A DNA stretch of 64,000 nt, taken from contig NZ_CP022222.1 of NCBI RefSeq assembly GCF_009930815.1, positions 5,374,501 through 5,438,500 of the forward strand, written 5' to 3'. The translations under genes and the position numbers were made by a program. Below the pieces are notes generated by a model. It saw nothing but the letters and a program-made list of their open reading frames with translations, was not told the origin of the DNA and searched no databases. The stretch comes from Bradyrhizobium sp. CCBAU 051011. GTDB taxonomy: Bacteria; Pseudomonadota; Alphaproteobacteria; Rhizobiales; Xanthobacteraceae. This document shows, in pieces, positions 18,806 to 27,875 of this stretch (position 1 is the first letter of the stretch; each line of letters opens with the position of its first letter).

Positions 18806-19251
18806 GCGGCGGCCGAGAGCGCGCGGGTCAACGATCTGATAGCGATGATCATCAGGCCTATGGCTCTCGATCCTGGTCGGCGTCGACCGTCACCGCGGCC
18901 CGCAGAACGGTTGGTGTCGGAGATAGGAGAGATAGGACCAAGAAAATCGATGTCCGCCGACTAAGAGTTGTAATCATAGCATGCTCCGTCGTTGCCGCGC
19001 TTGTCTGCAAGCAACCCCGTAGCAGCATCCTAAAAACAGTCGGCGTGCGGGTACTCGGTCTTGGGTCCTGGCAACACGGACGGAGTCGTTGCTTCAGAGC
19101 ATAGACGGATTGACGAAACCTCGGCGTGTCGAGGGAGGCAGCCGATATGTGGCAGGCGCTCGGCTCAATCGCCGGCGGCACCTGAAGCTACGTTTGCCAA
19201 CTATTGCCTGCAGAGCGGCTCGCGTTGTGCAAGCGGTCGGATGTCCGGGGT
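18806..19251. other. intergenic stretch flanking the IS fragment
   Basis: A minus-strand frame from 18977 to 18858 begins with a signal-peptide-like sequence (RRTSIFLVLSLLSPTPT) and stops after 39 codons. It may be the 5' stump of an exported-protein gene cut by the IS, but there is too little to identify. Confidence 0.3.
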
Positions 19252-19570
19252 GGGTCAATCGCGTCACTTTGACCGTTGGCCGTCTACTTCCGGTCCTCCC
19301 TTGATTGTGTTGCAAAAGTCGATTTTCGCCGATGACCAAAATTCCGCGGGCCGCGGGCGCGACTTTCGTGTACAAGATGTGAGGGACCTCACGGCCTCAC
19401 GCAAATTCACAGGCGACTTCGGTAACGCGATTGAGGTCATGCGACTGAGCAATCGCTCGCTGCTTAGTGTTTTCGCGAGAAATCTTGAGCCCAGCAACTT
19501 TCGACTTTTGCAACAGTATCCCCTTGGAAGCGGACATCGTCAGGGTCGGTCGCCATGTCTCAAAGGGGCC
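19252..19570. repeat. dispersed repeat, copy 2, split by MITE 1
   Basis: The left half (19252-19302, GGGTCAATCGCGTCACTTTG and onward) and right half (19521-19570, CGGACATCGTCAGGGTC and onward) together match the intact copy at 20884. The 218-bp element at 19303-19520 interrupts them. Confidence 0.7.
19303..19520. mobile_element. 218-bp MITE-like element, copy 1
   Basis: Terminal inverted repeats of 20 bp (GATTGTGTTGCAAAAGTCGA at left; its near-complement ending CAACAGTATC at right) bound a non-coding core. The direct repeat CCCTT (19298-19302 and 19521-19525) flanks it as a target duplication. Copies 2 and 3 share length, ends and core. It has no transposase, so it would need to be mobilised in trans. 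Confidence 0.8.
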
Positions 19571-19789
19571 GATTGTGTTGCAGAACTCGATTTTCGCCGA
19601 TGACCAAAATTCTGCGGGCCGTGGGCGCGACTTTCGTGTACAAGATGTGAGGGACCTCACGGCCTCACGCAAAATTCACAGGCGACTTCGGTAACGCGAT
19701 TGAGGTCATACGAATCAGCGATCGCTCGCTGTTTAGTGTTTTCGCGAAAAAGCTTGAGCCCTGCAACTTTCGACTTTTGCAACAGTATC
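19571..19789. mobile_element. 219-bp MITE-like element, copy 2
   Basis: It lies in the same orientation as copy 1 and is very similar across the core, with a few substitutions and one inserted base. The left terminus is slightly degraded (TGTTGCAGAACTCGA). GGCC abuts both ends (19567-19570 and 19790-19793), possibly a worn target duplication. Confidence 0.8.
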
Positions 19790-19807
19790 GGCCAACAACG
19801 GACATCC

Positions 19808-20824
19808 TCATAACGGCACCTTGATTTCGCAAACAAGCCCGTCTTTGCGCCAGTCAAACCGAACTTCCCCCTTTTGCTGGACGATCATTTGTTCGATGAT
19901 ACGGCTACCAAGTCCCTTTCGCGTAGGTTTGTGCGCGACTGGTCCGCCCGTCTCCGTCCAGCGCAGTCGCAATCGACCGTCAGCTACGTGTGACCATTCC
20001 AAGCGGACTTGGCCGCCGGGCGCGGACAAAGCACCGTATTTCGCGGCGTTGGTCGCTAGTTCATGCAACGTTACCGCAACTGCCTGAGCGGCATCTGGCG
20101 CTAGCATGGTTTGTGGACCATCTATCAACGTTCGCTTTCCATCGAAATAAGGAGCTAGTTCCTGTGTCGCAATCTCCGATATCTCCGCACCGATCCAACG
20201 CGTTGCCGCGAAAAGCGAGCAAACATTAGCAAGTGCCTGGATGCGTCCAGCGATTATCTCTTTGAGACCTTCTGGCGAGCTCGACTGAGAAAGATTTACA
20301 GTTGCCAACGCGTTCGCGAGCAAGTTCTTGCTGCGGTGTTCGGCCTCCCGTGCCAGAGTCACGATCAGCTCCTGATTTTTCTTCTGCTCAGTAATATCTC
20401 TCGCAATCTTTGATGCGCCGACGATTCTTCCGTCTTCATCTTTGACAGGAGAAACGGTCAGCGACACGACGATCATTACGCCGTTCTTGCGTTGCCGAAT
20501 GGTCTCAAAATGGTCGACGCGCTCCCCTCGTCGGATGCGCGTTAAAATCTCACGTTCTTCGCCTTGCCGATCCTGAGGGATCACAAGTGTAATGGGCTGA
20601 CCAATGGCCTCGCTGGCAGAGTAGCCAAAGATGCGCTCAGCACCGCTGTTCCAGCTTGTAATAACGCCATCCAGATTCTTGCTAACTATCGCGTCGTCGC
20701 TAGATTCAACAATGGAAGCCAGCCAACGCAATCGTTGCTCGCTCTCGCGAAGTGCCGCTTCGATTTGCTGTGCGCGCGCAATTCCCACGTCGTGTTTCTG
20801 CGTCATCGGCCCCCGACGGTCCAC
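19808..20824 (-). CDS. PAS-domain HWE sensor histidine kinase
   Basis: The 338-residue cytosolic kinase has a PAS domain (about residues 30-150; ERIFGYSASEAIGQ, ending ARDITEQKK). The HWE-type phosphoacceptor helix follows, with His in LAREAEHRSKNLLANALA, then an ATPase with LHELATNAAKYGALS and WTETGG, the residues that name the HWE family. It has no membrane segment, so the PAS domain probably senses an internal signal. No cognate regulator is adjacent. Starts at 20824 or 20806 are both possible. Confidence 0.9.
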   Translation of the reverse strand: MDRRGPMTQKHDVGIARAQQIEAALRESEQRLRWLASIVESSDDAIVSKNLDGVITSWNSGAERIFGYSASEAIGQPITLVIPQDRQGEEREILTRIRRGERVDHFETIRQRKNGVMIVVSLTVSPVKDEDGRIVGASKIARDITEQKKNQELIVTLAREAEHRSKNLLANALATVNLSQSSSPEGLKEIIAGRIQALANVCSLFAATRWIGAEISEIATQELAPYFDGKRTLIDGPQTMLAPDAAQAVAVTLHELATNAAKYGALSAPGGQVRLEWSHVADGRLRLRWTETGGPVAHKPTRKGLGSRIIEQMIVQQKGEVRFDWRKDGLVCEIKVPL

Positions 20825-20883
20825 TTGATGACAACCTTATAGCACCTACAATGGTCTGTGGATGAAATTTGATGTCTCTTGCT

Positions 20884-20994
20884 GGTCAATCGCGTCACTT
20901 TAACCGTGCGCCGATCACTTCCGGTCTTCTCCGGTAAGCAGACATGATCTGCACCTGCCGGCATGTCTCAAAGGTGCCAACAGCCGACATCGTT
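20884..20994. repeat. dispersed repeat, copy 3 (uninterrupted)
   Basis: It reads GGTCAATCGCGTCACTTTAA, then an ACTTCCGGTCTTCTCCGG-type segment, then a GCAGACATG and CGGCATGTCTCAAAGGTGCC block. It gives the uninterrupted order of the parts that copy 2 has split. The surrounding 20825-21197 gap contains no recognised gene. Confidence 0.6.
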
Positions 20995-21197
20995 CGGCTC
21001 GCTCATCGCATAAAGAGTCGACGGAAGTGGCCACCATCAACAGCCGCGACGCACTTTTGAGGCTGAGCCGTGGGCACTGAGATACCTCAGCCGTCGAGAG
21101 TCATGTGAAGTCCCGAATCCAGCCTCACTTGCGTCAAACTTCCTAACTTTACGCAATCGGGAAAACTTGGCATCACACCTACTAGGCTCGGCTCTCA

Positions 21198-23249
21198 ATG
21201 ATAGACATTTTGCTGACGCGCGGCGCCGTCGCCGCGAGTATGGTTGCGCTTGTGCTCGGATTCGCCAGTGTATTCTCGAGCATCGAGTTGGGCTCGGGCG
21301 ACAGTTCAGTGCAGAAGATCGCACTCGTCATTATCTTCAGCATTGCTTTGCTCAGCCTGTTCTATGGAAACGTCGTCTACCAGTTGACGCGAATAGGCCA
21401 GCTTAAGCGTCATTCCAACGGCTCCGATAATTCCCAACTTCAATCGTTCTATGAAGACGATGGCAGCCCGACGGTGAGGATCCTCGTGCCATCCTATAAG
21501 GAACAAGTTCCTGTCGTGATGCAAACGATCATGTCCGCAGCACTGTCGGAATTTCCTAATCGCAGCATCACCTTGCTTCTCGACGACCCGCCGCTCTGTG
21601 TCGGAGACGATCTGATTACGCTTTCGGCAACGCGCGACCTTGTAGACGAACTGAACAAGATTTTCGCCGCAGCGGCAGATCGGTTTCGTATCTCGGGGCG
21701 CGACTATTTGGAACGCACCTCGTCGGGAACAGTGAATATCTTACGCGAACAACGGGTCATCGGAGCTCTCTTCGACGATGCCGCGGCAGTGGTTGAAGAC
21801 CTTGGAAGACGATACGCTGAACTTTCGCAACCAGCCTTCGCCCACGCCGATGAGCTGTTTGCGCGCGAAGTCATTGAGCGTTTAGTTCGAGAGCACCGCG
21901 GCACGGCGGCGCAACTTCGGAACGGGAAGAGCATCGATGCGGCGAGACTGCAGTTGGAGTACGGACGTCTCTCGAAACTGTTCGCTGTGCCCATTGACGT
22001 GTTCGAGCGCAAGCAATTTGCCAATCTCTCGCATGCGCCCAACAAGGCAATGAACCTTAACAGCTATATCGGGCTGATCGGACGGACATTCCGCATTTCG
22101 AAATCTGCGAATGGCGCTTCGCTGTTAGTGGAAACGCCCGCAGCCGAGGCAGAGGTCACGGTTCCCAATGCCGATTACATCATAACTATCGATGCCGACA
22201 GCATCATTCTTCCCGACTACGTCCGCAAGCTCGTCTCAATCATGGAAGCCGACCGGCGCATAGCGATCGCGCAGACGCCCTATTCGGCTTACCCCGATGC
22301 GCCGACAGTGCTGGAACGGGTGGCGGGCGCCACCACCGATATCCAGTATCTGGTCCATCAGGGCTTCACAGCCTACAATGCCACGTTCTGGGTTGGAGCG
22401 AACGCGGTTCTCCGCCGCGAAGCCCTAGACGAGATCAAAACGATGACAGAGGAGCGCGGTAATGCGATCCCGATCTTCATCCGGGATAAAACCCTCATTG
22501 AGGATACCGGATCGACCATTGATCTTGCGGCATGCGGTTGGCGTTTGCACAACCATCCGGAGCGTCTGGCATTCAGCGCGACCCCGTCGGATTTCGGCGC
22601 TCTCGTAATCCAGCGCCGCCGCTGGGCGAACGGCGGGCTAATTATTTTCCCGCGTCTGATCGAACTTTGGTCTGGAAAGCAGTCACCCCGGGCCGGTACA
22701 CTTGAGACGATCATTAGGTCACACTATCTGCTATCGCCAGCCTTGGCGAATGTGGGGTTGCTGCTGTTGTTGGTTATCCCCTTCGGCAGCGAGTTCTCCA
22801 GCATTTGGTTTCCCGTCGCAGCCGCTCCGTATTATTTGCTGTATGGTCAAGACCTAACGAGGACGGGCTACAAATGGCGTGATCTGTTGCGGGTCTATGC
22901 GCTTACACTGCTGCTTGTTCCCGTTAATCTTGCCGGCGTCTATCGTTCGCTGGAGCAGGTGGTCACGGGCCGCAAGAGCCCGTTTGCACGCACACCCAAG
23001 ATCGAAGGCCGAACAGCCGCGCCAGCATCTCATCTGCTTGCGCTGTGTGCCCTCACGGCGACTGCCATCTTTTCTGCCGGGGCGAACCTGTGGTCGGGCA
23101 ACCTGTTGTTCTTCGGCTTCTGCTCGATCAATGCGGGCTTCTTTCTCTATGGCTTCCTACGCCTGATTGGGTGGCGAGAGGCCATCGTGGACATCACAGC
23201 AGGCTTTGGCGGGCGTATTTCAACCAGAGTGGCGTCGGCGACAACGTGA
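21198..23249 (+). CDS. GT2-family membrane glycosyltransferase (cellulose-synthase-like)
   Basis: The 683-residue protein has two N-terminal helices and then a GT-A domain. LVPSYKEQ and LLLDDPP give the first acidic motif, TIDADSI the DxD metal site, EDTGSTIDL the third acidic motif and QRRRWANGG the Q(Q/R)xRW processivity motif. Four or more helices follow at the C-terminus. These features define a processive GT2 synthase of the cellulose/hyaluronan type. The next gene encodes a BcsS-like protein five bases later, which suggests secretion of a polysaccharide. The polymer itself cannot be named. Confidence 0.88.
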   Translation: MIDILLTRGAVAASMVALVLGFASVFSSIELGSGDSSVQKIALVIIFSIALLSLFYGNVVYQLTRIGQLKRHSNGSDNSQLQSFYEDDGSPTVRILVPSYKEQVPVVMQTIMSAALSEFPNRSITLLLDDPPLCVGDDLITLSATRDLVDELNKIFAAAADRFRISGRDYLERTSSGTVNILREQRVIGALFDDAAAVVEDLGRRYAELSQPAFAHADELFAREVIERLVREHRGTAAQLRNGKSIDAARLQLEYGRLSKLFAVPIDVFERKQFANLSHAPNKAMNLNSYIGLIGRTFRISKSANGASLLVETPAAEAEVTVPNADYIITIDADSIILPDYVRKLVSIMEADRRIAIAQTPYSAYPDAPTVLERVAGATTDIQYLVHQGFTAYNATFWVGANAVLRREALDEIKTMTEERGNAIPIFIRDKTLIEDTGSTIDLAACGWRLHNHPERLAFSATPSDFGALVIQRRRWANGGLIIFPRLIELWSGKQSPRAGTLETIIRSHYLLSPALANVGLLLLLVIPFGSEFSSIWFPVAAAPYYLLYGQDLTRTGYKWRDLLRVYALTLLLVPVNLAGVYRSLEQVVTGRKSPFARTPKIEGRTAAPASHLLALCALTATAIFSAGANLWSGNLLFFGFCSINAGFFLYGFLRLIGWREAIVDITAGFGGRISTRVASATT

Positions 23250-23253
23250 TCAA

Positions 23254-24009
23254 ATGATTCGGCCCGCGACCAAGATGCGTTGCGAGAAGTCTCTGCTTGA
23301 GACCGTCGCGGTCAATTGGCTCGTAGCCCTGGCTGCGCTGGTCTCGATGAACCTCGCGAGCGCCAGCGCAGAAGAACCGCCTCGATGGTCGCTCCAAAGC
23401 ACCAGCGATTTCGCTTCTTACGGAGCTTTCTATACAGACTTGACCGGGACTTACTCTCCTTTTGGAAATCTGTGGGAGCAAGGCTGGCGTGTGCAAGGAA
23501 TCGCGTCTGCTCGGCGCTATAGCTTCATGGATTCGGGCACGAAACGCATCGGCCTGGACACCACACTCGACGGCTTAGTCGGATATCAGTTCATCTCAAA
23601 TGGCTGGTCATGGCTTCTTGCCGCAGGTCCATCGATGGTGAACGCCCATCTATACGCAGCACCTGGTCTGGGGCCGTCCAATACCACGCTGTTCGGCATC
23701 AAAGCCCTGTCCTCAGTTTACGGCAATCCGACCAGCAACACGATGCTTTACGCCCAGGCGCACTACAACACGGGGTCGGAGTTCTTCTATGTGCAGGGCA
23801 AGACAGGCGTCGCCATCGGAAAAAACCTGTTCATTGGACCCGAAGCGGCCTTCTCGGGCAGCTGGACTTATGACCAGATCCGGATCGGAGGCCACATAAC
23901 AGGCTTCAACGTCTTTGGTATGCAGTCTGGTGTGTCGCTGGGTTTTGTTCGCGACTCGACGTACGGAAGTGGCTTCTATACTGGCCTTAATCTTCAGACC
24001 AATTTCTGA
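23254..24009 (+). CDS. bcsS: BcsS-like outer-membrane/periplasmic protein
   Basis: A 251-residue exported protein with a signal peptide (LVALAALVSMNLASASA). It is followed by aromatic- and glycine-rich alternating segments (GWRVQGIASARRY, YAQAHYNTGSEFFYVQG) and ends in LNLQTNF, an outer-membrane-like terminal Phe. This matches the cellulose biosynthesis protein BcsS family found with cellulose-like synthases in alphaproteobacteria. It is translationally close to the GT2 gene. The ATG was chosen because it begins directly after the GT2 stop. Confidence 0.75.
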   Translation: MIRPATKMRCEKSLLETVAVNWLVALAALVSMNLASASAEEPPRWSLQSTSDFASYGAFYTDLTGTYSPFGNLWEQGWRVQGIASARRYSFMDSGTKRIGLDTTLDGLVGYQFISNGWSWLLAAGPSMVNAHLYAAPGLGPSNTTLFGIKALSSVYGNPTSNTMLYAQAHYNTGSEFFYVQGKTGVAIGKNLFIGPEAAFSGSWTYDQIRIGGHITGFNVFGMQSGVSLGFVRDSTYGSGFYTGLNLQTNF

Positions 24010-24172
24010 TTTTCCGACGTGCTACAGGCACCGTGGCCAGACACGGCCTAAACACCCCTGGATGCGCTTTCAGTTCGGGTCCTTCGAAGGATATAGTGGA
24101 GACGCTGCGAAGGTCTGCAATGGGTCAAACTGAGAAGTTCGGACGCGCAAAGGGGAAGTCGGCTTTAACTTC

Positions 24173-24390
24173 GAATGTGTTGCAAAAGTCGAAAGTTGCA
24201 GCCCTAAGAATTTTTCGCGAGAATCTAAAAAGCGAAGCGATGGCGATTCGGATAAGCTCAATTGCATTACCGACGTCGCCTGTGAGTTTAGCGTGAGGCG
24301 ATGAGGTCCCTCAGATCTTTACACGAAAACCGTGCCTGCAGCCCTCGGAATTTTTGACCACCCCTGTAAAACGACTTTTGCAACACAATC
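24173..24390. mobile_element. 218-bp MITE-like element, copy 3 (inverted)
   Basis: It has the same terminal repeats and length as copies 1 and 2 but the opposite orientation and more internal divergence. A perfect 5-bp duplication ACTTC flanks it (24168-24172 and 24391-24395), confirming transposition of a discrete unit. Confidence 0.8.
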
Positions 24391-24399
24391 ACTTCAAGA

Positions 24400-24450
24400 A
24401 CGGACATCGTCAGTCCGGCCTGTCAGGTCCGAAAAGTGCCCGCAACTGAC
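24400..24450. repeat. dispersed repeat, partial copy
   Basis: Only the right half (CGGACATCGTCAGTCCGGCC and the following CCGAAAAGTGCC) is recognisable, directly beside MITE copy 3. This is again an association of the two repeat types. Confidence 0.45.
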
Positions 24451-24508
24451 CCTGTGCTCGGCATGGCAGCCTCCTATATGTTGCGCGGGGAGGGCGCATG
24501 CTCGCGGG

Positions 24509-24694
24509 TCATGAATTGGCGACGACGATGCTTTCAGTCGCGTTACACATAAGGCAGGCGTACGTGCGCAAATCGAAGCCGGGCCTATCCGGTTCAAGAT
24601 GCGAAAGGATCATCGGAGACTCGCAATCCGCACAGAACGGACGCTCGCTAGTGGGTTTGCCATGGAAGAACGAGGGGGTGGGATGGTTTAGCAT
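24509..24694 (-). CDS. small zinc-ribbon-like protein
   Basis: The 61-residue protein has two Cys pairs, CADC and CLMC, separated by an acidic/aromatic stretch containing LEPDRPGFDLRTYAC. The layout (CxxCxxxM, RxxPxxxGxxxRTxxC, CxxxE) recurs at the C-terminus of the kinase at 62267-63343, where CPVCKHRM pairs with FECSTCERTE. It probably folds around one zinc ion. Function is unknown. A ribosome site (AAGGGAAA) precedes the start. Confidence 0.65.
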   Translation of the reverse strand: MLNHPTPSFFHGKPTSERPFCADCESPMILSHLEPDRPGFDLRTYACLMCNATESIVVANS

Positions 24695-24862
24695 TGGCGT
24701 TTCCCTTGATTAGGCGGGAGGGCAATACTCTCAGTCACCGATAGATGCCGTGACGGGGCGGTGATCTAACTACCATACGCCTGTCGTTGCGAGATTCTGG
24801 TCAGTTTTGCTCACAATAGCATTTGGTGGCGAGCGCCGTAGGCGGAGCAGGTAAGGACCGAT

Positions 24863-25228
24863 CTATCTGGGGAGTAGCTGCGTAAAGATCTCGGCCAATT
24901 TCTCAAAACTAAACGGTTTAATCAGCAGTGGGCGGTCGCGGTAGCCGTCTCTCATATCCCGACCGCTGTAGCCTGTTGAGAAAATGAATGGCACGTCTCG
25001 TGCTGAGAGCGCGTCGGCCACCGAATTTGTCTTGTCGCCGTCCAAATTCAAATCGAGCATGGCGGCATCGAAGACTTGCGCGCCTATCAGCTTTAGCGCC
25101 TGCGGGACTGTTGCGGCGGTGGTGACGGCCTCGCATCCGAGATCGGACAGCATGTCTTCAATCAGCATCAGGATCATCATTTCATCCTCGACAACAAGGA
25201 TGCGGCGGCCAGATAGTAAGTTATTCAT
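24863..25228 (-). CDS. single-domain response regulator
   Basis: A 121-residue CheY-like receiver with the acidic pair in VVEDE, the phospho-acceptor Asp in AMLDLNLDG, Ser/Thr in FSTGYSG and Lys in LLIKPFS. It has no output domain. The start at 25228 has an AGGAGG site eight bases upstream, and its first codons overlap the 3' end of the LOV-like kinase gene, so the pair is coupled. It likely receives phosphate from that kinase, as in HWE kinase-receiver pairs. Confidence 0.88.
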   Translation of the reverse strand: MNNLLSGRRILVVEDEMMILMLIEDMLSDLGCEAVTTAATVPQALKLIGAQVFDAAMLDLNLDGDKTNSVADALSARDVPFIFSTGYSGRDMRDGYRDRPLLIKPFSFEKLAEIFTQLLPR

Positions 25229-26267
25229 CGCCAACACCTCCTGGAGCAGGAATGTTGATCGTACAACTTACGCCGTCCACCGGGTATTCGAGGTTCACGG
25301 TCCCTTCCAATTCATGTGGTAGGCCGCGCTCGATCACGCGAGAGCCAAAGCCCTTCCGGGTTGGTAGTGTAACGGGTGGTCCACCCTTCTCCAGCCAATG
25401 CAGAATTAGCCGATTGCCTTTGGTTGTCATCCACTCGATCAGGATTGATCCCGCATCATTTGAAAATGCACCGTACTTTACGGCATTTGTTGCGAGTTCG
25501 TGGAGTGCAATACCAAGGGCCAAGGTCGCCTTTGGCGGGAGACGGACATTGTTACCCGTTATTACAATGCGCTCCGTCCGCCCGTCCGCGACGCCGAACG
25601 GCGCTAACGCCTCATTGACAAGGTCCAGCAGCCCCGCGCCTTCCCAGTTCTCGCGAGTTAGCAAGTCGTGTGACCGGGAGAGAGCAAAGAGACGAGACTC
25701 GATAGACTCGCGTACCGCCTCGGGAACGGCATTTTTTCGCAAAGCCTGCCAGACAATCGACTGCACCGTTGAAAGGGTATTTTTCACCCGATGGTTCAAC
25801 TCGTCGATCATCATCGCGGAGTGAGCGGTCTCTTGCTTCTGGTGAGTGATATCCACGAATGACGCAAAATGTTCTACAACATAGCCGTTCTGATCGCGAA
25901 CGGGGTTGATAAAGACAGCGGCGCAGAACACGCTGCCGTCCTTGCGGCGGTAGCTAATCTCCGATGAGTGGTCGGTACTCTTTGCGAACGCGGCTTCGAT
26001 TAGCGCCAGCGCCTTCGGATCGGCACCGCGGGCCATCAGAAAATTGAAGCTCTGACCAAGCACCTCTTCTCGGTCGTATCCTGATAAAGTCAGAAAGCTG
26101 TCATTGGCAAAGATGATCGGATTGTCAGGGTCGTTCGCATCTGTGAACACCATCGCCATTCGCGTTGTGTCAGCGGCGACGACAAACGGGCCACGCTCCT
26201 TCCGATAATTTGCAACGTCGGCCTCGGCCGCCTTTTGCTTTTCGGATTTGCTCTTCAATTTCCACAT
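25221..26267 (-). CDS. HWE histidine kinase with LOV-like PAS domain lacking the photoactive Cys
   Basis: The 348-residue kinase carries an N-terminal PAS domain of LOV type (NPIIFANDSFLTLSGYDREEVLG). An HWE kinase region follows, with His in DELNHRVKNTLSTVQS, then LHELATNAVKYGAFS and HWLEKGG. In true LOV photoreceptors the segment after EVLG reads GRNCRFLQ; here it reads GQSFNFLM, so the flavin-adduct Cys is absent. The protein may bind another ligand or be a light-insensitive relative. The coupled receiver gene follows. Confidence 0.88.
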   Translation of the reverse strand: MWKLKSKSEKQKAAEADVANYRKERGPFVVAADTTRMAMVFTDANDPDNPIIFANDSFLTLSGYDREEVLGQSFNFLMARGADPKALALIEAAFAKSTDHSSEISYRRKDGSVFCAAVFINPVRDQNGYVVEHFASFVDITHQKQETAHSAMMIDELNHRVKNTLSTVQSIVWQALRKNAVPEAVRESIESRLFALSRSHDLLTRENWEGAGLLDLVNEALAPFGVADGRTERIVITGNNVRLPPKATLALGIALHELATNAVKYGAFSNDAGSILIEWMTTKGNRLILHWLEKGGPPVTLPTRKGFGSRVIERGLPHELEGTVNLEYPVDGVSCTINIPAPGGVGDE

Positions 26268-26720
26268 TACAAGCGCGATCGGTTTCTGGCCCCCTTAAAT
26301 GGCGAATGAAAGTGCAAGAACCATAATTTCCGAGAAGGGCCTATCCTTGCGCTAGTGGCTGGGGGGCGAGCCATGGTGCGCAGGGGCGTTCGTTCAAAAC
26401 GCGCTGTGCTTGCGAGAGTTCCAAAGATTGTCGGGGCGCGATGGGCCTTCGCAAGCGTAAACGCTGACCGGGTGAAGCTGGCGGGGGCGGTTCAAGATAC
26501 TCGCCGACCTCAAGTCTGCTTTGGGGGTCAAAAACCAGAAGTATTCCGGCTTATCAGGCATCTCCGACTTACCTTCAATGAACAGACATTGTTAGCTGCA
26601 GCACCCGCTAAAACCAATCACGTATGAGCAATTCTGCTCAGTATGCCTCCTCGCTCAGTGCTATTCATTGTGGCGGCCACGATCGCGCAGCCGTCCGCTT
26701 CTGGAGGGCGAAATATAGAG
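26268..26720. other. intergenic stretch upstream of the desaturase
   Basis: An open frame (26355-26627) is present but shows no family resemblance. The region probably carries the desaturase promoter and that of the divergent kinase gene. Confidence 0.4.
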
Positions 26721-27875
26721 ATGGTTTTAAGGTCACCAGAAACCCGTGCGTTGATGCACCTGCTCGCCCGTTATAGCGAGCCGAACAGCGCGCGCGGAGT
26801 GTTCGAACTGGTGATCACGGTTGTGCCCTTCATTGTCATTTGGGCTCTGATGTGGGTGGCTCTAGATCATGGCTATTGGATTGGCCTGCTGCTCGTGGTA
26901 CCGGCGGCGGGATTTCTCGTCCGCCTCTTCATGATCCAGCACGACTGCGGCCACGGGTCGTTCTTCTTCGGCCGCCTTGCAAACGATTGGGTCGGCCGAG
27001 CCATCGGTGTCGTGACCCTGACTCCGTACGATCTCTGGCGACGAAGTCATGCACGCCATCACGCAAGTTCAGGCAATCTCGATCGTAGGGGGATCGGCGA
27101 CATTGACACGTTGACCGTGCATGAGTTTCGGTCACGGCCTCGATGGGGTCAGATCCTTTATCGGCTGTACCGGCATCCGATTGTGATGTTCGGCGTCGGT
27201 CCCTCGTATATGTTCATCTTGCAGCATCGCCTGCCGATAGGGATGATGCGAGGCGGCTGGATGCCATGGCTAAGTGCTATGAGCACGAACACGGCCATTG
27301 CAATTCTGGTGGCCGCGATGATCTGGCTGGTCGGCTTTGGGCCATTCCTGCTTATACACCTTCCGATCATGGTCCTGGCGGCGTCGATTGGTGTGTGGCT
27401 GTTCTTTGTTCAACACCAATTCGAAGACACCTCCTGGTCCAATGAAGAGCTTTGGAGTTTTCACGACGCTGCCCTTCATGGCAGCTCTCATTATCACTTG
27501 CCCGCAATTTTCCGTTGGTTCACGGCAAACATTGGCGTTCACCACGTTCATCACCTATGCAGTCGGATCCCTTGCTATCGGCTACCCGAGGTACTGTGGG
27601 ATCATCCGGAGCTGGCTGCCGTCGGTCGAATCACGGTGTTTCAAAGTTTTCGGTGCGTCCGAATGGCTTTGTGGGACGAGATGGGGCAGCGGCTCATTTC
27701 GTTTGAAGAGGCGGCAAAGTCCGTAGATCGGCAGCCTCAGATGCTCTACATGTCTAAGTTGGGTCTTGGCCGTGTAAAAACACCCTTCCCAGGGAAGCCG
27801 GTGAGAAGCAAGAATCGGCTCGGTCTCAGGCCACGATCGCAGCCATCAGCGGCTTGGTCCCGACGATGTTCATGA
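26721..27875 (+). CDS. membrane fatty-acid desaturase, 3' end replaced by IS1182
   Basis: The protein has the three His boxes of integral-membrane di-iron desaturases: HDCGHGS (residues 74-80 from this start), HARHH (110-114) and VHHVHH further on, with two hydrophobic hairpins between them. It should desaturate acyl chains at the inner membrane using reduced ferredoxin or similar. The start at 26721 has GGAGGG upstream; 26643 is an in-frame alternative. The IS1182 end at 27762 interrupts the gene, so roughly the last 37 codons are IS-derived. All catalytic boxes are retained, so activity may survive. Confidence 0.8.
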   Translation: MVLRSPETRALMHLLARYSEPNSARGVFELVITVVPFIVIWALMWVALDHGYWIGLLLVVPAAGFLVRLFMIQHDCGHGSFFFGRLANDWVGRAIGVVTLTPYDLWRRSHARHHASSGNLDRRGIGDIDTLTVHEFRSRPRWGQILYRLYRHPIVMFGVGPSYMFILQHRLPIGMMRGGWMPWLSAMSTNTAIAILVAAMIWLVGFGPFLLIHLPIMVLAASIGVWLFFVQHQFEDTSWSNEELWSFHDAALHGSSHYHLPAIFRWFTANIGVHHVHHLCSRIPCYRLPEVLWDHPELAAVGRITVFQSFRCVRMALWDEMGQRLISFEEAAKSVDRQPQMLYMSKLGLGRVKTPFPGKPVRSKNRLGLRPRSQPSAAWSRRCS

